Origin: an uncultured Ignavibacteria bacterium
GTDB taxonomy: Bacteria; Bacteroidota; Ignavibacteria; Ignavibacteriales; Melioribacteraceae
Assembly: GCA_937930275.1 (NCBI GenBank)
Contig: CALGLM010000047.1
Location: 1 to 15,455 of the forward strand
Direction: 5' to 3'
Length of the DNA stretch: 15,455 nucleotides
Positions 7,068 to 15,409 of this stretch are shown piece by piece (within the stretch, counting starts at the first letter, position 1; each line of letters starts with the position of its first letter). The notes under the pieces are model-generated. The model saw only the letters and a list, made by a program, of their open reading frames with translations, was not told where the DNA came from and did not search any database. The position numbers were made by a program, and so were the translations under genes.

Positions 7068-8108
7068 TTATATCATTCCTTTCCTAAACATAATTTCGGC
7101 AATTAATATTGTTCCTCCCGCAGCCCCTCGTATAGTATTATGCGATAATACTACATATTTAAAATCAAATAAATTACACTCCCGCAGCCTTCCGGTTACG
7201 GCAGCCATCCCTTTATCAATACCCTTGTGCAATCTGGGTTGCGGATATTTTTCTTCAGTATAATATCTAACCGGTTTAATTGGTGCAAAAGGCAAATTCA
7301 TTTCTTGCGGTAACGATTTGTACTCGTTCCACGTGTTTAATATTTCTTCTTTAGTCGGTTTATTTATAAAACTTAATTGCACTATTTCCGTATGTCCGTC
7401 TTTAACAAATACTCTGTTTGCGGATGCGCTAATTTTAATATCGGCATTAATAATCTTATCGTTCTCCGCAGTTCCCAATATCTTCAGCGGTTCTTTTTCT
7501 AATTTTTCCTCTTCTCCCCCTATAAACGGAATAATATTATCTATCATATCCAAACTTGCAATTCCGGGATACCCTGCTCCGCTAATAGCCTGCATAGTTA
7601 CAACATTAATTGCTTTTATACCGAATTTTTTATGCAACGGTGCTATTGAAAGGATTAATCCTATTGTAGAACAATTTGGGTTTGTTACAATTCCGCCGCC
7701 GTTGAATTTTTGATATTTAATTAATTCAAGATGTTCATAATTTACTTCCGGAATAATTAACGGTACTGCATAACTCCACCTATGATTTTTTGCATTGGAT
7801 ATAATAAAATGTCCTTTATTTGCCAACTGCTCTTCAACTTCACCTGCAACCGATGCGTCCAATGCCGAAAAGAGCAATTTAGATTCAAATTTATCATCAA
7901 CCGATTTTACTACAATATCTTTAATGCTTTCGGGCATTTCCCAATCATCAATCCAGTTTACAGCCTCTTTATATTTTTTACCTGCCGATCTATCTGATGC
8001 GGCAACTTCCGTTACTACAAAATATGGATGATTATTTAACAAACTTATAAATTTTTGCCCGACGCTTCCCGTAGCTCCCAAAACTCCGACATTTATTTTT
8101 TCACTCAT
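7068..8108 (-). CDS. asd: Aspartate-semialdehyde dehydrogenase, archaeal/fungal type
   Basis: Asd reduces aspartyl phosphate to aspartate semialdehyde with NADPH, the step between aspartokinase and homoserine dehydrogenase; it acts in the cytoplasm. The 346-residue product opens with a Rossmann loop GATGSVGQ (11-18). Its nucleophile is Cys146 in TNPNCSTIGL, followed by MQAISGAGYPG (172-182), and the acid/base is His239 in NRVFVKDGHTEIV (231-243). The segments SNAKNHR, IIPEVN and the DGHTE form are those of the archaeal/fungal subgroup, not of the E. coli-type enzyme, which is unusual for a bacterial threonine operon. The start ATG at 8108 lies 9 bp after the thrC stop with only a weak purine-rich GGGAA upstream. 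It completes the aspartate-to-threonine pathway encoded in this operon and would also feed lysine and methionine synthesis. Confidence 0.95.
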   Translation of the reverse strand: MSEKINVGVLGATGSVGQKFISLLNNHPYFVVTEVAASDRSAGKKYKEAVNWIDDWEMPESIKDIVVKSVDDKFESKLLFSALDASVAGEVEEQLANKGHFIISNAKNHRWSYAVPLIIPEVNYEHLELIKYQKFNGGGIVTNPNCSTIGLILSIAPLHKKFGIKAINVVTMQAISGAGYPGIASLDMIDNIIPFIGGEEEKLEKEPLKILGTAENDKIINADIKISASANRVFVKDGHTEIVQLSFINKPTKEEILNTWNEYKSLPQEMNLPFAPIKPVRYYTEEKYPQPRLHKGIDKGMAAVTGRLRECNLFDFKYVVLSHNTIRGAAGGTILIAEIMFRKGMI

Positions 8109-8117
8109 ATTTATTCC

Positions 8118-9425
8118 CTATTTCTCAATATTTAGCAAATAATCTTTAAACTCGATATAATCTGCGGATAATTGAATTGTTCGTTTTTCTTTATCCATAC
8201 ATTTAATTAACCTATCCGGCATTTTAATTTTCTCCGGAATAACACTTTCTACCGTCTCAAAAAATTTTGCCGGATGTGCAGTTTCAAGTATAATAAATTC
8301 CGTATCCTCCGAAAAGTATTTCATTAATTTTTTTGTAGCCCAATAACCAACTGCACCATGAGGGTCTATTTTATATTTATATTTTTCGTACACCTCAATA
8401 ATACTATCCAAAATTTCGCTATCGTTAATACTAATTGATTTTATTAAACTTTTTATTAAATCATAATTATTATTAAACAAATCAAATATTCTTGTTATGT
8501 TACTCGGGTTTCCGACATCCATTGCGTTAGAATAAGATTGTAACGATTGCTTGGGTATAAATTTGCCTGAATTAATATAACTTTCAAAAACATCGTTTTT
8601 ATTAACTGCACCAATAAAGTTAAAAACGGGCAATCCCATTTTTTTTGCTAAAAGTCCGGCTGTTAAATTTCCTAAATTTCCGCTCGGTACAGTATAAACT
8701 ATTTTTTTTGATTTATCACCTAAATTAAAATATGCGTCAAAATAGTAAATCATCTGAGGTAATAATCTTGCAATATTAATAGAATTTGCAGAAGAAAGTC
8801 TAATTCTATTGGCTAAATCATTATCGTTAAATGCTGTTTTAACTAATTTTTGACAATCGTCAAATGTCCCTTCAATTTCCAGGGCTTTAACGTTTCCTCC
8901 TAAAGTTGTAATTTGTTTTTCTTGTAAACTACTGATTTTACCTTTTGGATATAAAACAACTACGTCAATTCCTTTTTTATTGAAAAATCCGTTTGCAACC
9001 GCACTTCCGGTATCTCCAGATGTAGCGACAAGTATAAACAGTTTATTATTTTCCTGTTTATTAAAGTATTCGGTAACAGCAGCGGTAAATCGAGCACCGA
9101 AATCTTTAAACGCCAACGTAGGACCATGGAACAGTTCCAATATATTTATATTCCCGTCAAGCTTAATAAGCGGGGATTTAAATGTAAAAATATTATCAAC
9201 TATATCTTCAAAATCTGCAATAGGAATTTCATCGTTAATAAAGTTTTTTAATACCGAAAATGCAATATTTTTAAATGAATGAATTTTGTATTGATTGAAA
9301 TATTCTTTACCCATTTCGGGAATATTCTCGGGCATAAAAAGACCGCCGTCATAATCAATCCCTTTTAAAACGGCTTCTTTAAATGTTATCCTCTTGTTTT
9401 TGTTTGTTGTACTATAATATCTCAT
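8118..9425 (-). CDS. thrC: Threonine synthase
   Basis: A PLP-dependent fold-type II lyase that turns O-phosphohomoserine into threonine and phosphate. The 435-residue chain resembles the E. coli-type enzyme in layout: MRYYSTTNKNKRITFKEAV at the N-terminus with DGGLFMPE (26-33), then the PLP lysine Lys107 in FHGPTLAFKDFGARF. The phosphate-binding loop ATSGDTGSAV spans 134-143, and PSGNLGN lies near residue 247. No key residue appears to be missing. The ATG at 9425 is 6 bp downstream of the thrB stop, and I see no Shine-Dalgarno, so translation is probably coupled to thrB. asd follows after 9 bp. Expression should follow the thr attenuator upstream of thrA1. Confidence 0.96.
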   Translation of the reverse strand: MRYYSTTNKNKRITFKEAVLKGIDYDGGLFMPENIPEMGKEYFNQYKIHSFKNIAFSVLKNFINDEIPIADFEDIVDNIFTFKSPLIKLDGNINILELFHGPTLAFKDFGARFTAAVTEYFNKQENNKLFILVATSGDTGSAVANGFFNKKGIDVVVLYPKGKISSLQEKQITTLGGNVKALEIEGTFDDCQKLVKTAFNDNDLANRIRLSSANSINIARLLPQMIYYFDAYFNLGDKSKKIVYTVPSGNLGNLTAGLLAKKMGLPVFNFIGAVNKNDVFESYINSGKFIPKQSLQSYSNAMDVGNPSNITRIFDLFNNNYDLIKSLIKSISINDSEILDSIIEVYEKYKYKIDPHGAVGYWATKKLMKYFSEDTEFIILETAHPAKFFETVESVIPEKIKMPDRLIKCMDKEKRTIQLSADYIEFKDYLLNIEK

Positions 9426-9431
9426 TTTAAG

Positions 9432-10370
9432 TTATTTTTTATCTATTAACAAAGCACCGTTGGCATTTACTTTTGATACAAAAATATCGAATTTATTCCC
9501 GCATTTTACCATAAATTCATTAGTAGCATATTTAATTTTATCCGCAAGTTCTTCTGATTCGGCAAATGCAAATATTGAAGGACCGCTTCCTGAAATATTA
9601 CAAGCTAAAGAACCGTTTTTATATGCTATTTCCTTAATTTTATAATAATTAGGAATTAATGAAGCCCTGACCGGTTCAACAATAAAATCTTCCACCGCAC
9701 GTCCAATTAATTTCAAGTCATTTTTAAATAAACCGGCAGTAAGCGCGGCACTATTTCCCCAATGTTTTACTGCATCTTTTAACGGAACACATTCGGGCAA
9801 AACACGCCTTGCATCTTTTGTACTAATTTCAATGTCGGTATATATTATTACACAATACAAATTTTCCGGAGCGGGCAGCTTTATAATATCAATAGGATTG
9901 TAACTTCTTATTAATATAAATCCTCCAAAAAGAGCAGGAGCAACATTATCCGCATGTATTCCCCCGCTGGCAATTTTTTCGCCTTGTAATGCATAATCTA
10001 ATATTTTATCTTCCGAAAGATTTAGCTCAAATAAAATATTCCCCGCATATGCAGATGCGACCGCACAAGCCGCGCTGCTGCCTAAACCGCTGCTAATAGG
10101 CATATATTTATTTATTTCAAGTTCAACACCACATGTAATATTGTGCTCAAGCATCATTGTCATTAACGGTGCACCTACAGTATTAAGTCTAATATCTTTT
10201 GGTAATTTCCCATTATCTCCCGAAATTGATTTTATCACAAAATCATTCCCCTCCGTTTTTCGTAAGGTAATTTCGTCTCCCAACTTTTCTATCGCAAATC
10301 CAAAAGTATCAAAACCGCAGCCGACATTGCTAACCGATGCCGGAACAAAAACTTTTACTTCATTTAACAT
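9432..10370 (-). CDS. thrB: Homoserine kinase
   Basis: A GHMP-family kinase that phosphorylates homoserine with ATP, supplying the substrate of threonine synthase next door. The 312-residue length is standard. The N-terminus VKVFVPASVSNVGCGFDTFG (6-24) is the first GHMP motif. PISSGLGSSAACAVA (91-105) is the ATP-binding glycine/serine loop, GGIHADNVAPALFGGF (136-151) carries the conserved His-Ala-Asp-Asn segment, and NISGSGPSIFAF (258-269) is the third motif near the C-terminus. The ATG at 10370 begins 9 bp after the thrA1 stop. The upstream sequence TAGAAAAATTAT offers no Shine-Dalgarno, suggesting coupled translation or an A-rich initiation region. I see no anomaly in it. Confidence 0.96.
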   Translation of the reverse strand: MLNEVKVFVPASVSNVGCGFDTFGFAIEKLGDEITLRKTEGNDFVIKSISGDNGKLPKDIRLNTVGAPLMTMMLEHNITCGVELEINKYMPISSGLGSSAACAVASAYAGNILFELNLSEDKILDYALQGEKIASGGIHADNVAPALFGGFILIRSYNPIDIIKLPAPENLYCVIIYTDIEISTKDARRVLPECVPLKDAVKHWGNSAALTAGLFKNDLKLIGRAVEDFIVEPVRASLIPNYYKIKEIAYKNGSLACNISGSGPSIFAFAESEELADKIKYATNEFMVKCGNKFDIFVSKVNANGALLIDKK

Positions 10371-10379
10371 ATAATTTTT

Positions 10380-12827
10380 CTATTGTTTTTCAATAATTTT
10401 TATTAAATCGGCAAAAACAGCCGCAGCTGTTACCTCTATACCGGCGCCCGGTCCTTGTATTATTAACGGATTAGCAGAGTAATATTTACTTTTTATAACT
10501 ATCATATTATCCGTTAGTTTTAAGTTGTAAAAAGGACTTTCTACTCCTACGCTTTTAATCCCTATTTTTGCTCTCCCTTCTTTATACTCGGCTATAAATT
10601 TTAATTTTTCGTTTTTACTTTCAGCTTCTCTTCTTCTTTTTTCAAACACTTTATCAACTTCGTATAAACTTTTATAAAAAGTTTCCAACGAACCGTTTGA
10701 AAGCACTTCTTTACTTATCAATTCCTCTTTTATTATTTCACTCGGTTCAATTACTTTACCTAATTGCCTTACAAGAATTATTATTTTTCTACACACGTCA
10801 AAACCTGATAAATCATCTCTCGGATCCGGTTCCGTATATCCTTCTTTTTGAGCTTTTTTTATTGCCTTTGAAATGGGAATATCTTTTGAAAGTACATTAA
10901 ATATATACCCTAAAGTACCTGAAAGAACTGCTTCAATTTCAATAATTTCGTCACCTGCGTTCAATAAATCATTTATTGTATTAAGCACCGGTAACCCTGC
11001 TCCTACAGTTGCCTCGTAATTAAAAAAGGAATTATTATTTTGAATCGATAATAACTTTTGATAATAGGCATAATCTATTGAATTAGCAGTTTTATTAGCC
11101 GTAACTATGCTGACACCATTTTTTAGTAATAACAGATATTGCTCAGCAAGTTGTTTACCGGATGTACAATCTACAAAAATCTTGTTTTTTAATTTCGATT
11201 GTAATACTTGCTCTACAAACTTATTTTCTTTATAACTTTTAGCTATTAAATTAAATTTTTCTCCTAAATCATTTTCATTTATTCCGTCAATACTCCAGAT
11301 CATTTTTTTACTGTTGGAAACACCAATTAAATTTATTTTTACTTTTCTAAACTTTAATAAATTTTCTTTTCTTAATGCTAATATCTCCATAAATTTATTC
11401 CCGATATTTCCTATTCCGGCAATAAACAAATTAATTTCTTTGTAACCGTTAAAAAAGAATTTTTTATGTATTAAATTTAGTGCGCGTTTTAAATCCGAAT
11501 CATTTATTACCATTGAGATATTTAACTCACTGCTTCCTTGTGCTATTGCAACAATATTTATTTGTTCTTCTCCCAAAGCTAAAAACAAATTACCGGCAAT
11601 ACCCGCAGTACTTCTCATATTTTCCCCAACTACCGCCACAATTGATAAACCGTTTTCAACCGTAATTTCATTAACTAATCCGTCTTTAAGTTCATAATAA
11701 AATTCATTTTTTATTATATCTTTTGCTCTATCCGCATATTTTGGTAAAACTGCAAAACAAATAGAATGTTCCGAAGATGCTTGTGTTATCAATATTATGT
11801 TAATCCCTTCGGCAGCCAATACTCCGAATAACCTTTTTGCAATACCCGCAACACCCACCATTCCGGGTCCTTGCACTCGAAGTAGTGAAACATTATCAAT
11901 TGACGATATTCCTTTAATTAAATATCGGTCTTTAACGGAATTTTTTTGTACCAATGTTCCCGTAAAACTCGGATTAAATGTATTTTTAATTCTTATCGGA
12001 ATATTTTTAACCATTGCGGGATACATTGTTGGCGGATGAATTACTTTAGCACCAAAATGCGATAATTCCATTGCTTCTTCATAAGATAAATAAGATATAG
12101 GAAACGAATCGTCAACTTTTCTTGGGTCTGCTGTTAAAACACCGTTAACATCTGTCCAAATTTCAATTTCGTCAGCATCTAACGCTGCTCCTACAATTGC
12201 TGCAGTATAATCAGAACCGCCTCTTCCTAAAGTTGTTGTTTCACCCGTAACTGTCGTAGCAATAAAACCTGTTATAACAGGTACAAAATCAAAATTTGTT
12301 ATATGTTGTTTAATTAAATCGTTCGTTACTTCTAAATTTACTTTCGCAGACCCAAAAGTATTATCCGTTTTAATAAATTTTCTCGAATCACAATATATTG
12401 AATTTATCCCTATACTTTTAAAGTATTCAGAAATAGTATAATTAGAAATTCTTTCGCCATAACTAAGTAAATTATCCATCGTTTTATTGGATATCTCCTT
12501 AATTAAAAAGATACCCCTTAGCAAATCGCTAATTTCGATTAGACTATTGTTTATATTTTTTAATATTGCTTTGGAAGATTTCTTTAGAAGCCCGTTAACA
12601 ATTTCATTAGTTTTTGCAGCTAATAATTTATAACTTTCGTTGTAATTTACATCCCCCTTTGAAGCTTTTACGCCTATTTCAATCAGTAAATCCGTAATTC
12701 CCTGAAATGCCGAAAAAACGACAGCCACTTGTTCACCGTCATTCAGCTTATCTTTAATTATTTTGCCTACAGACTTAATTCTTTCGTAGTTACCAACCGA
12801 AGAACCGCCAAACTTTAGAACTTTCAT
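10380..12827 (-). CDS. thrA: Bifunctional aspartokinase / homoserine dehydrogenase (first gene of attenuator-controlled thr operon)
   Basis: An 815-residue fusion that carries out the first and third steps from aspartate to threonine. The aspartokinase domain (about 1-295) has KFGGSSVG (5-12), GRGGSDYTA (201-209), WTDVNGVLTADPRKV (224-238) and a KNTFNP segment. The paired ACT regulatory domain (about 310-460) carries ITQASSEHSICF (347-358) and IAQGSSELNIS (428-438); both have the SSE form seen in threonine-inhibited ThrA enzymes, so feedback inhibition by threonine is likely. The homoserine dehydrogenase domain has GIGNIG (471-476), ANK with Lys579, and DPRDDLSGFDVCRK, in which Asp672, Asp677 and Lys681 match the catalytic residues of characterised enzymes. 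GAGGAG lies only 2 nt before the ATG, a short spacing. The attenuator terminator lies about 25 bp upstream. Confidence 0.96.
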   Translation of the reverse strand: MKVLKFGGSSVGNYERIKSVGKIIKDKLNDGEQVAVVFSAFQGITDLLIEIGVKASKGDVNYNESYKLLAAKTNEIVNGLLKKSSKAILKNINNSLIEISDLLRGIFLIKEISNKTMDNLLSYGERISNYTISEYFKSIGINSIYCDSRKFIKTDNTFGSAKVNLEVTNDLIKQHITNFDFVPVITGFIATTVTGETTTLGRGGSDYTAAIVGAALDADEIEIWTDVNGVLTADPRKVDDSFPISYLSYEEAMELSHFGAKVIHPPTMYPAMVKNIPIRIKNTFNPSFTGTLVQKNSVKDRYLIKGISSIDNVSLLRVQGPGMVGVAGIAKRLFGVLAAEGINIILITQASSEHSICFAVLPKYADRAKDIIKNEFYYELKDGLVNEITVENGLSIVAVVGENMRSTAGIAGNLFLALGEEQINIVAIAQGSSELNISMVINDSDLKRALNLIHKKFFFNGYKEINLFIAGIGNIGNKFMEILALRKENLLKFRKVKINLIGVSNSKKMIWSIDGINENDLGEKFNLIAKSYKENKFVEQVLQSKLKNKIFVDCTSGKQLAEQYLLLLKNGVSIVTANKTANSIDYAYYQKLLSIQNNNSFFNYEATVGAGLPVLNTINDLLNAGDEIIEIEAVLSGTLGYIFNVLSKDIPISKAIKKAQKEGYTEPDPRDDLSGFDVCRKIIILVRQLGKVIEPSEIIKEELISKEVLSNGSLETFYKSLYEVDKVFEKRRREAESKNEKLKFIAEYKEGRAKIGIKSVGVESPFYNLKLTDNMIVIKSKYYSANPLIIQGPGAGIEVTAAAVFADLIKIIEKQ

Positions 12828-12829
12828 AA

Positions 12830-12835
12830 CTCCTC
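12830..12835 (-). promoter_or_regulatory. Ribosome binding site of thrA1, unusually close to the ATG
   Basis: GAGGAG ends 2 nt before the start codon, closer than the common 5-9 nt. The ATG is nevertheless firm because MKVLKFGGSS is the canonical aspartokinase N-terminus. Confidence 0.6.
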
Positions 12836-12852
12836 ATCTACTTGTTTAAAAT

Positions 12853-12886
12853 AAAAAAACCGACTTAGTCAGACTAAAGTCGGTTT
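12853..12886 (-). terminator. thr attenuator terminator hairpin
   Basis: AAACCGACTT (12886-12877) pairs perfectly with AAGTCGGTTT (12866-12857). One bulged T (12876) separates this from an inner AGT/ACT stem closed by a CTG loop (12872-12870). A run of seven T (12859-12853) follows the hairpin. It ends about 25 bp before thrA1, well after the thrA2 stop and after a leader peptide. This fits an attenuator better than a simple end-of-gene terminator for thrA2. Confidence 0.93.
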
Positions 12887-12916
12887 AAAAGAATAGTATT
12901 CACCAACTTCAGTCTG
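12870..12916 (-). promoter_or_regulatory. thr antiterminator (alternative pairing)
   Basis: CAGACTGAAGTTGGT (12916-12902) can pair without interruption over 15 bp with ACCGACTTTAGTCTG (12884-12870), with two G-U pairs. The second segment is the whole 5' arm and loop of the terminator, so the two folds exclude each other. The leader stop codon TGA (12911-12909) lies inside the first segment. A ribosome finishing the leader would therefore mask it and permit termination. Pairing was worked out by hand. Confidence 0.87.
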
Positions 12917-12955
12917 TAAGACTGCCGGTAGTTATAACGGATGTTAGTGAAATAC
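12896..12955 (-). promoter_or_regulatory. thr leader 1:2 protector hairpin
   Basis: GTATTTCACTAAC (12955-12943), inside the leader-peptide ORF, can pair with GTTGGTGAATAC (12907-12896) over 12 bp with one bulged T and one G-U pair. An inner CAGTC/GACTG hairpin (12924-12920 with 12914-12910) lies between the arms. This fold takes up GTTGGT, which the antiterminator needs. An untranslated leader would therefore default to termination, and a ribosome stalled at the Thr codons would open the fold. Confidence 0.72.
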
Positions 12956-12968
12956 ACGAGGATAACAT
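12909..12968 (-). CDS. thrL: Threonine operon leader peptide
   Basis: A 19-codon ORF starting at ATG 12968-12966 encodes MLSSCISLTSVITTGSLTD and stops at TGA 12911-12909. It holds four Thr codons (codons 9, 13, 14 and 18) and two Ile codons (6 and 12), with Ile-Thr-Thr-Gly in the middle recalling the Thr/Ile-rich E. coli thrL peptide. AAGG (12981-12978) stands 9 nt before the ATG. The ORF lies between a predicted promoter and mutually exclusive antiterminator and terminator folds just ahead of thrA1. It should act in cis as a sensor of charged tRNA-Thr, perhaps also tRNA-Ile. The Thr density is moderate, so the call depends on the folds and on the operon that follows. Confidence 0.88.
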   Translation of the reverse strand: MLSSCISLTSVITTGSLTD

Positions 12969-12991
12969 ATGGACAAACCTTATAATTTATA

Positions 12992-13020
12992 ATTATGCAA
13001 ATAATTAAATAACTTTTCAA
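12992..13020 (-). promoter_or_regulatory. Predicted thr operon promoter
   Basis: TTGAAA (13020-13015), a 17-nt spacer and CATAAT (12997-12992) each match the sigma-70-type consensus at five of six bases. The expected start near 12985 leaves a 17-nt leader before the peptide ATG. The region is very AT-rich and other weak boxes exist, so this is the best candidate, not a certainty. Confidence 0.55.
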
Positions 13021-13086
13021 ATTTACAGTGTATATATAAGACATATTTTTGTATAAAGCAAGCATAAAAATGCAAAAAAGTCAATT

Positions 13087-15409
13087 TTAATAGAAAAAAT
13101 TTGCAATTTTTATTATATCTGCTAAAATACCCCCGGATGTAATTTTAAAACCTGCCCCGGGTCCTTTTAGCTGAACCGGCTTTTCACAATAATAATCTGT
13201 TGTAAATAAAATACTATTTTCATTCGAACTCAAATCGTAAAGTGAGTGTTCTTTTTCGACTTCTTTTAGCTTAACAAAAGCTTCTCCGTTTTCAAAACCG
13301 GCTACATAACGTAATACTTTTTGTTGTTTTTCTGCTCTTTCCCTCCTCTCTTCAATCCATAAATCCGGTTGTTTTATTATATTGGCTAATTCACTATTTG
13401 CAAGTTGTTTATCATAGTTTTCTATTAACTTTTCAATTTTTATTTTGTCAAAATTCAAGTTGTAACCGGATTCTCTAATTAAAACGAGTAATTTGGTTGC
13501 TATATCAGTACCGTCCAAATCAAGCAACGGATTTTTTTCCGTGTATCCCAAATCAATAGCTTCTTTTACCGCTTCCGAAAAAAGTTTATTTTTACTAATC
13601 GAATTAAACACATAACTTAACGTACCGCTAAGAACTGCTTCAATTCCTCTAATTTTATCTCCGCTTATAATTAAATCTTGTAGTGTGCTTAAAAAAGGTA
13701 ATCCGGCACCTACGTTTGTTTCAAAAACCAATTTCGCATTGTATTTTTGAGCCGAATTTTGAAGTTGTTTATAAATTGCATAATCTACAGTACAAGCTTT
13801 TTTGTTTTGAGTAATAATTGAAATCGATTTTTTTATTAATTCATTATAATATTCAACAACTTTGCTACACCCCGTACAATCAACAAAAACAGTATTTGGT
13901 AAATTTCCTGCAATTATAATTTCAAAAAAATTTTCCGTATTGCTTAATTGTCCTTTATCAAACAATTCGGCTTCCCAATTTTTAACATCAATTCCGTTTT
14001 CGTTTACATACATTTTACGTGTATTCGCTATTCCTACAACTCTTATCTCTAAATTTAAGTTATCGTAAAGATGTTTTAATTGATTATTAATTTGAGCAAA
14101 TAAAGTTTTTCCTAATTCTCCCGTACCTAAAACAAACACGTTTATTACTTTTAAATGGGAAAGAAAAAACGAATCATGTATTGCATTTAAAGCTTTACCC
14201 AAATCATTTTTAGCTATTACAAGTGAAATATTTAATCTTGATGACCCTTGTGCAGCCGCTGCTATTTTTATACCGTTTCTTCCTAATGCTTGATAAATTT
14301 TTTCGGGAACGCCCGGTAAATTACGTATATTTTCTCCCACTACGGCAATTACCGCCACATCACTATCTACATCTATTCCGTAAATTAAACCTTCGCTTAT
14401 TTCGTGTTTCAATTCCTCTTTTATAAGGTCTTCTGCTTTAATTGCGTTCTCTTTGTAAATACTAAAACAAATTGAGTGACCTGATGAAGCCTGAGAAATT
14501 AATATAATATTTATATTGTTGTAAGCAAGCAACTTAAATATTCTTCCTGCCAAAGTTGCTACGTCAATTAATCCCGTACCTTGTACATTTACTAAAGACA
14601 CGTTTTCGATTGTAGAAATTCCCGTAATTGCATAATCGTTAGTTACGGTTTCTTCAGTAATTAATGTACCTACAAAATCCGGATTAAAAGTATTTTTTAT
14701 AAAGATAGGAATTCCCTTAATCAATGCCGGTCTAATTGTCGGCGGGTAAATAACTTTTGCACCAAAATGACTCATTTCAAGAGCTTCTTCATACGACATT
14801 TTTTCAATAGGTAATGCTCTTTTTACCTTTCTTGGGTCTGCTGTTAATACTCCGTCAACATCCGTCCATATTTGTATTTCTTTACAATTAACTGCTGCCC
14901 CTATAATAGATGCCGTGTAATCACTCCCTCCCCTTCCCAAAGTTGTGGTTTCACCTTCTAATGTACTGCCGATAAAACCGGTAACAACTTTAATTTTATT
15001 TGAATTTACTATGTAATCATTAATTGCTTTATTAGTTTTGCTAAATATTACTCTTGCATTACCAAAATTATTATCTGTTTTAATAAGTTTTCGACTGTCA
15101 ATATATTCCGCTATTAAGCCCGCTTGGTTTAATGCAGCATTTATAATTGTGCATGATAAACGCTCACCAAAACTCATAATATGGTCTTTACTACGCGGTG
15201 ATAACTCTTTAATAAGCCAAATTCCGTACAATAGTTTTTCCAATTCATCAAGTAAAACATTTACTTTTCTTCTAACAATATGTAAGGTTTCGCCGGAAGT
15301 TAGTTTTTCAATTGCAGTTAAATGAATATTCTTAATATATGTAAAGCCATTTTTATATTCATTTTTTCCTGTTGCGGCGTTTTCGCCTGTACTTATTAAT
15401 ATATTTGTT
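13087..15409 (-). CDS. Second bifunctional aspartokinase / homoserine dehydrogenase, 5'-truncated by contig end
   Basis: The open frame runs from the contig's last genuine bases to TAA at 13089-13087 (773 residues). Alignment with thrA1 shows about 44 N-terminal residues, including the KFGGSS motif, are missing only because the contig ends. An internal TTG at 15243 is not the true start, since homologous sequence (for example VRRKVNVLLDELEKLLYG) continues upstream of it. Aspartokinase motifs GRGGSDYTA and WTDVDGVLTADPRKV are intact. The dehydrogenase part has GTGELG, QNKKA with the catalytic Lys, and LLDLDGTDIATK with all three expected Asp/Asp/Lys. In both ACT motifs the Glu of SSE is replaced: SSGHSIC (Gly codon 14481-14479) and SSRLNIS (Arg codon 14238-14236). 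This suggests altered or absent threonine inhibition. It lies upstream of the thr promoter, so it is probably expressed separately. MetL- or ThrA-like roles are both possible. Confidence 0.93.

Noticed and set aside
12874..13065. A 63-codon minus-strand ORF starting MLALYKNMSYIYT in the gap before thrA1
   Set aside because: It lies across the promoter, leader peptide and terminator arm in another frame, has no Shine-Dalgarno worth noting and low-complexity composition. The leader/attenuator reading explains the same bases better.
13059..13075. GCAT-TTTT-ATGC hairpin just after the thrA2 stop as its terminator
   Set aside because: Only four base pairs, A/T-rich and not followed by a proper T run on the minus strand.
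15241..15243. TTG as the start of thrA2
   Set aside because: Sequence homologous to thrA1 residues 45-99 continues upstream in the same frame to 15409; the gene is truncated by the contig end, not short.
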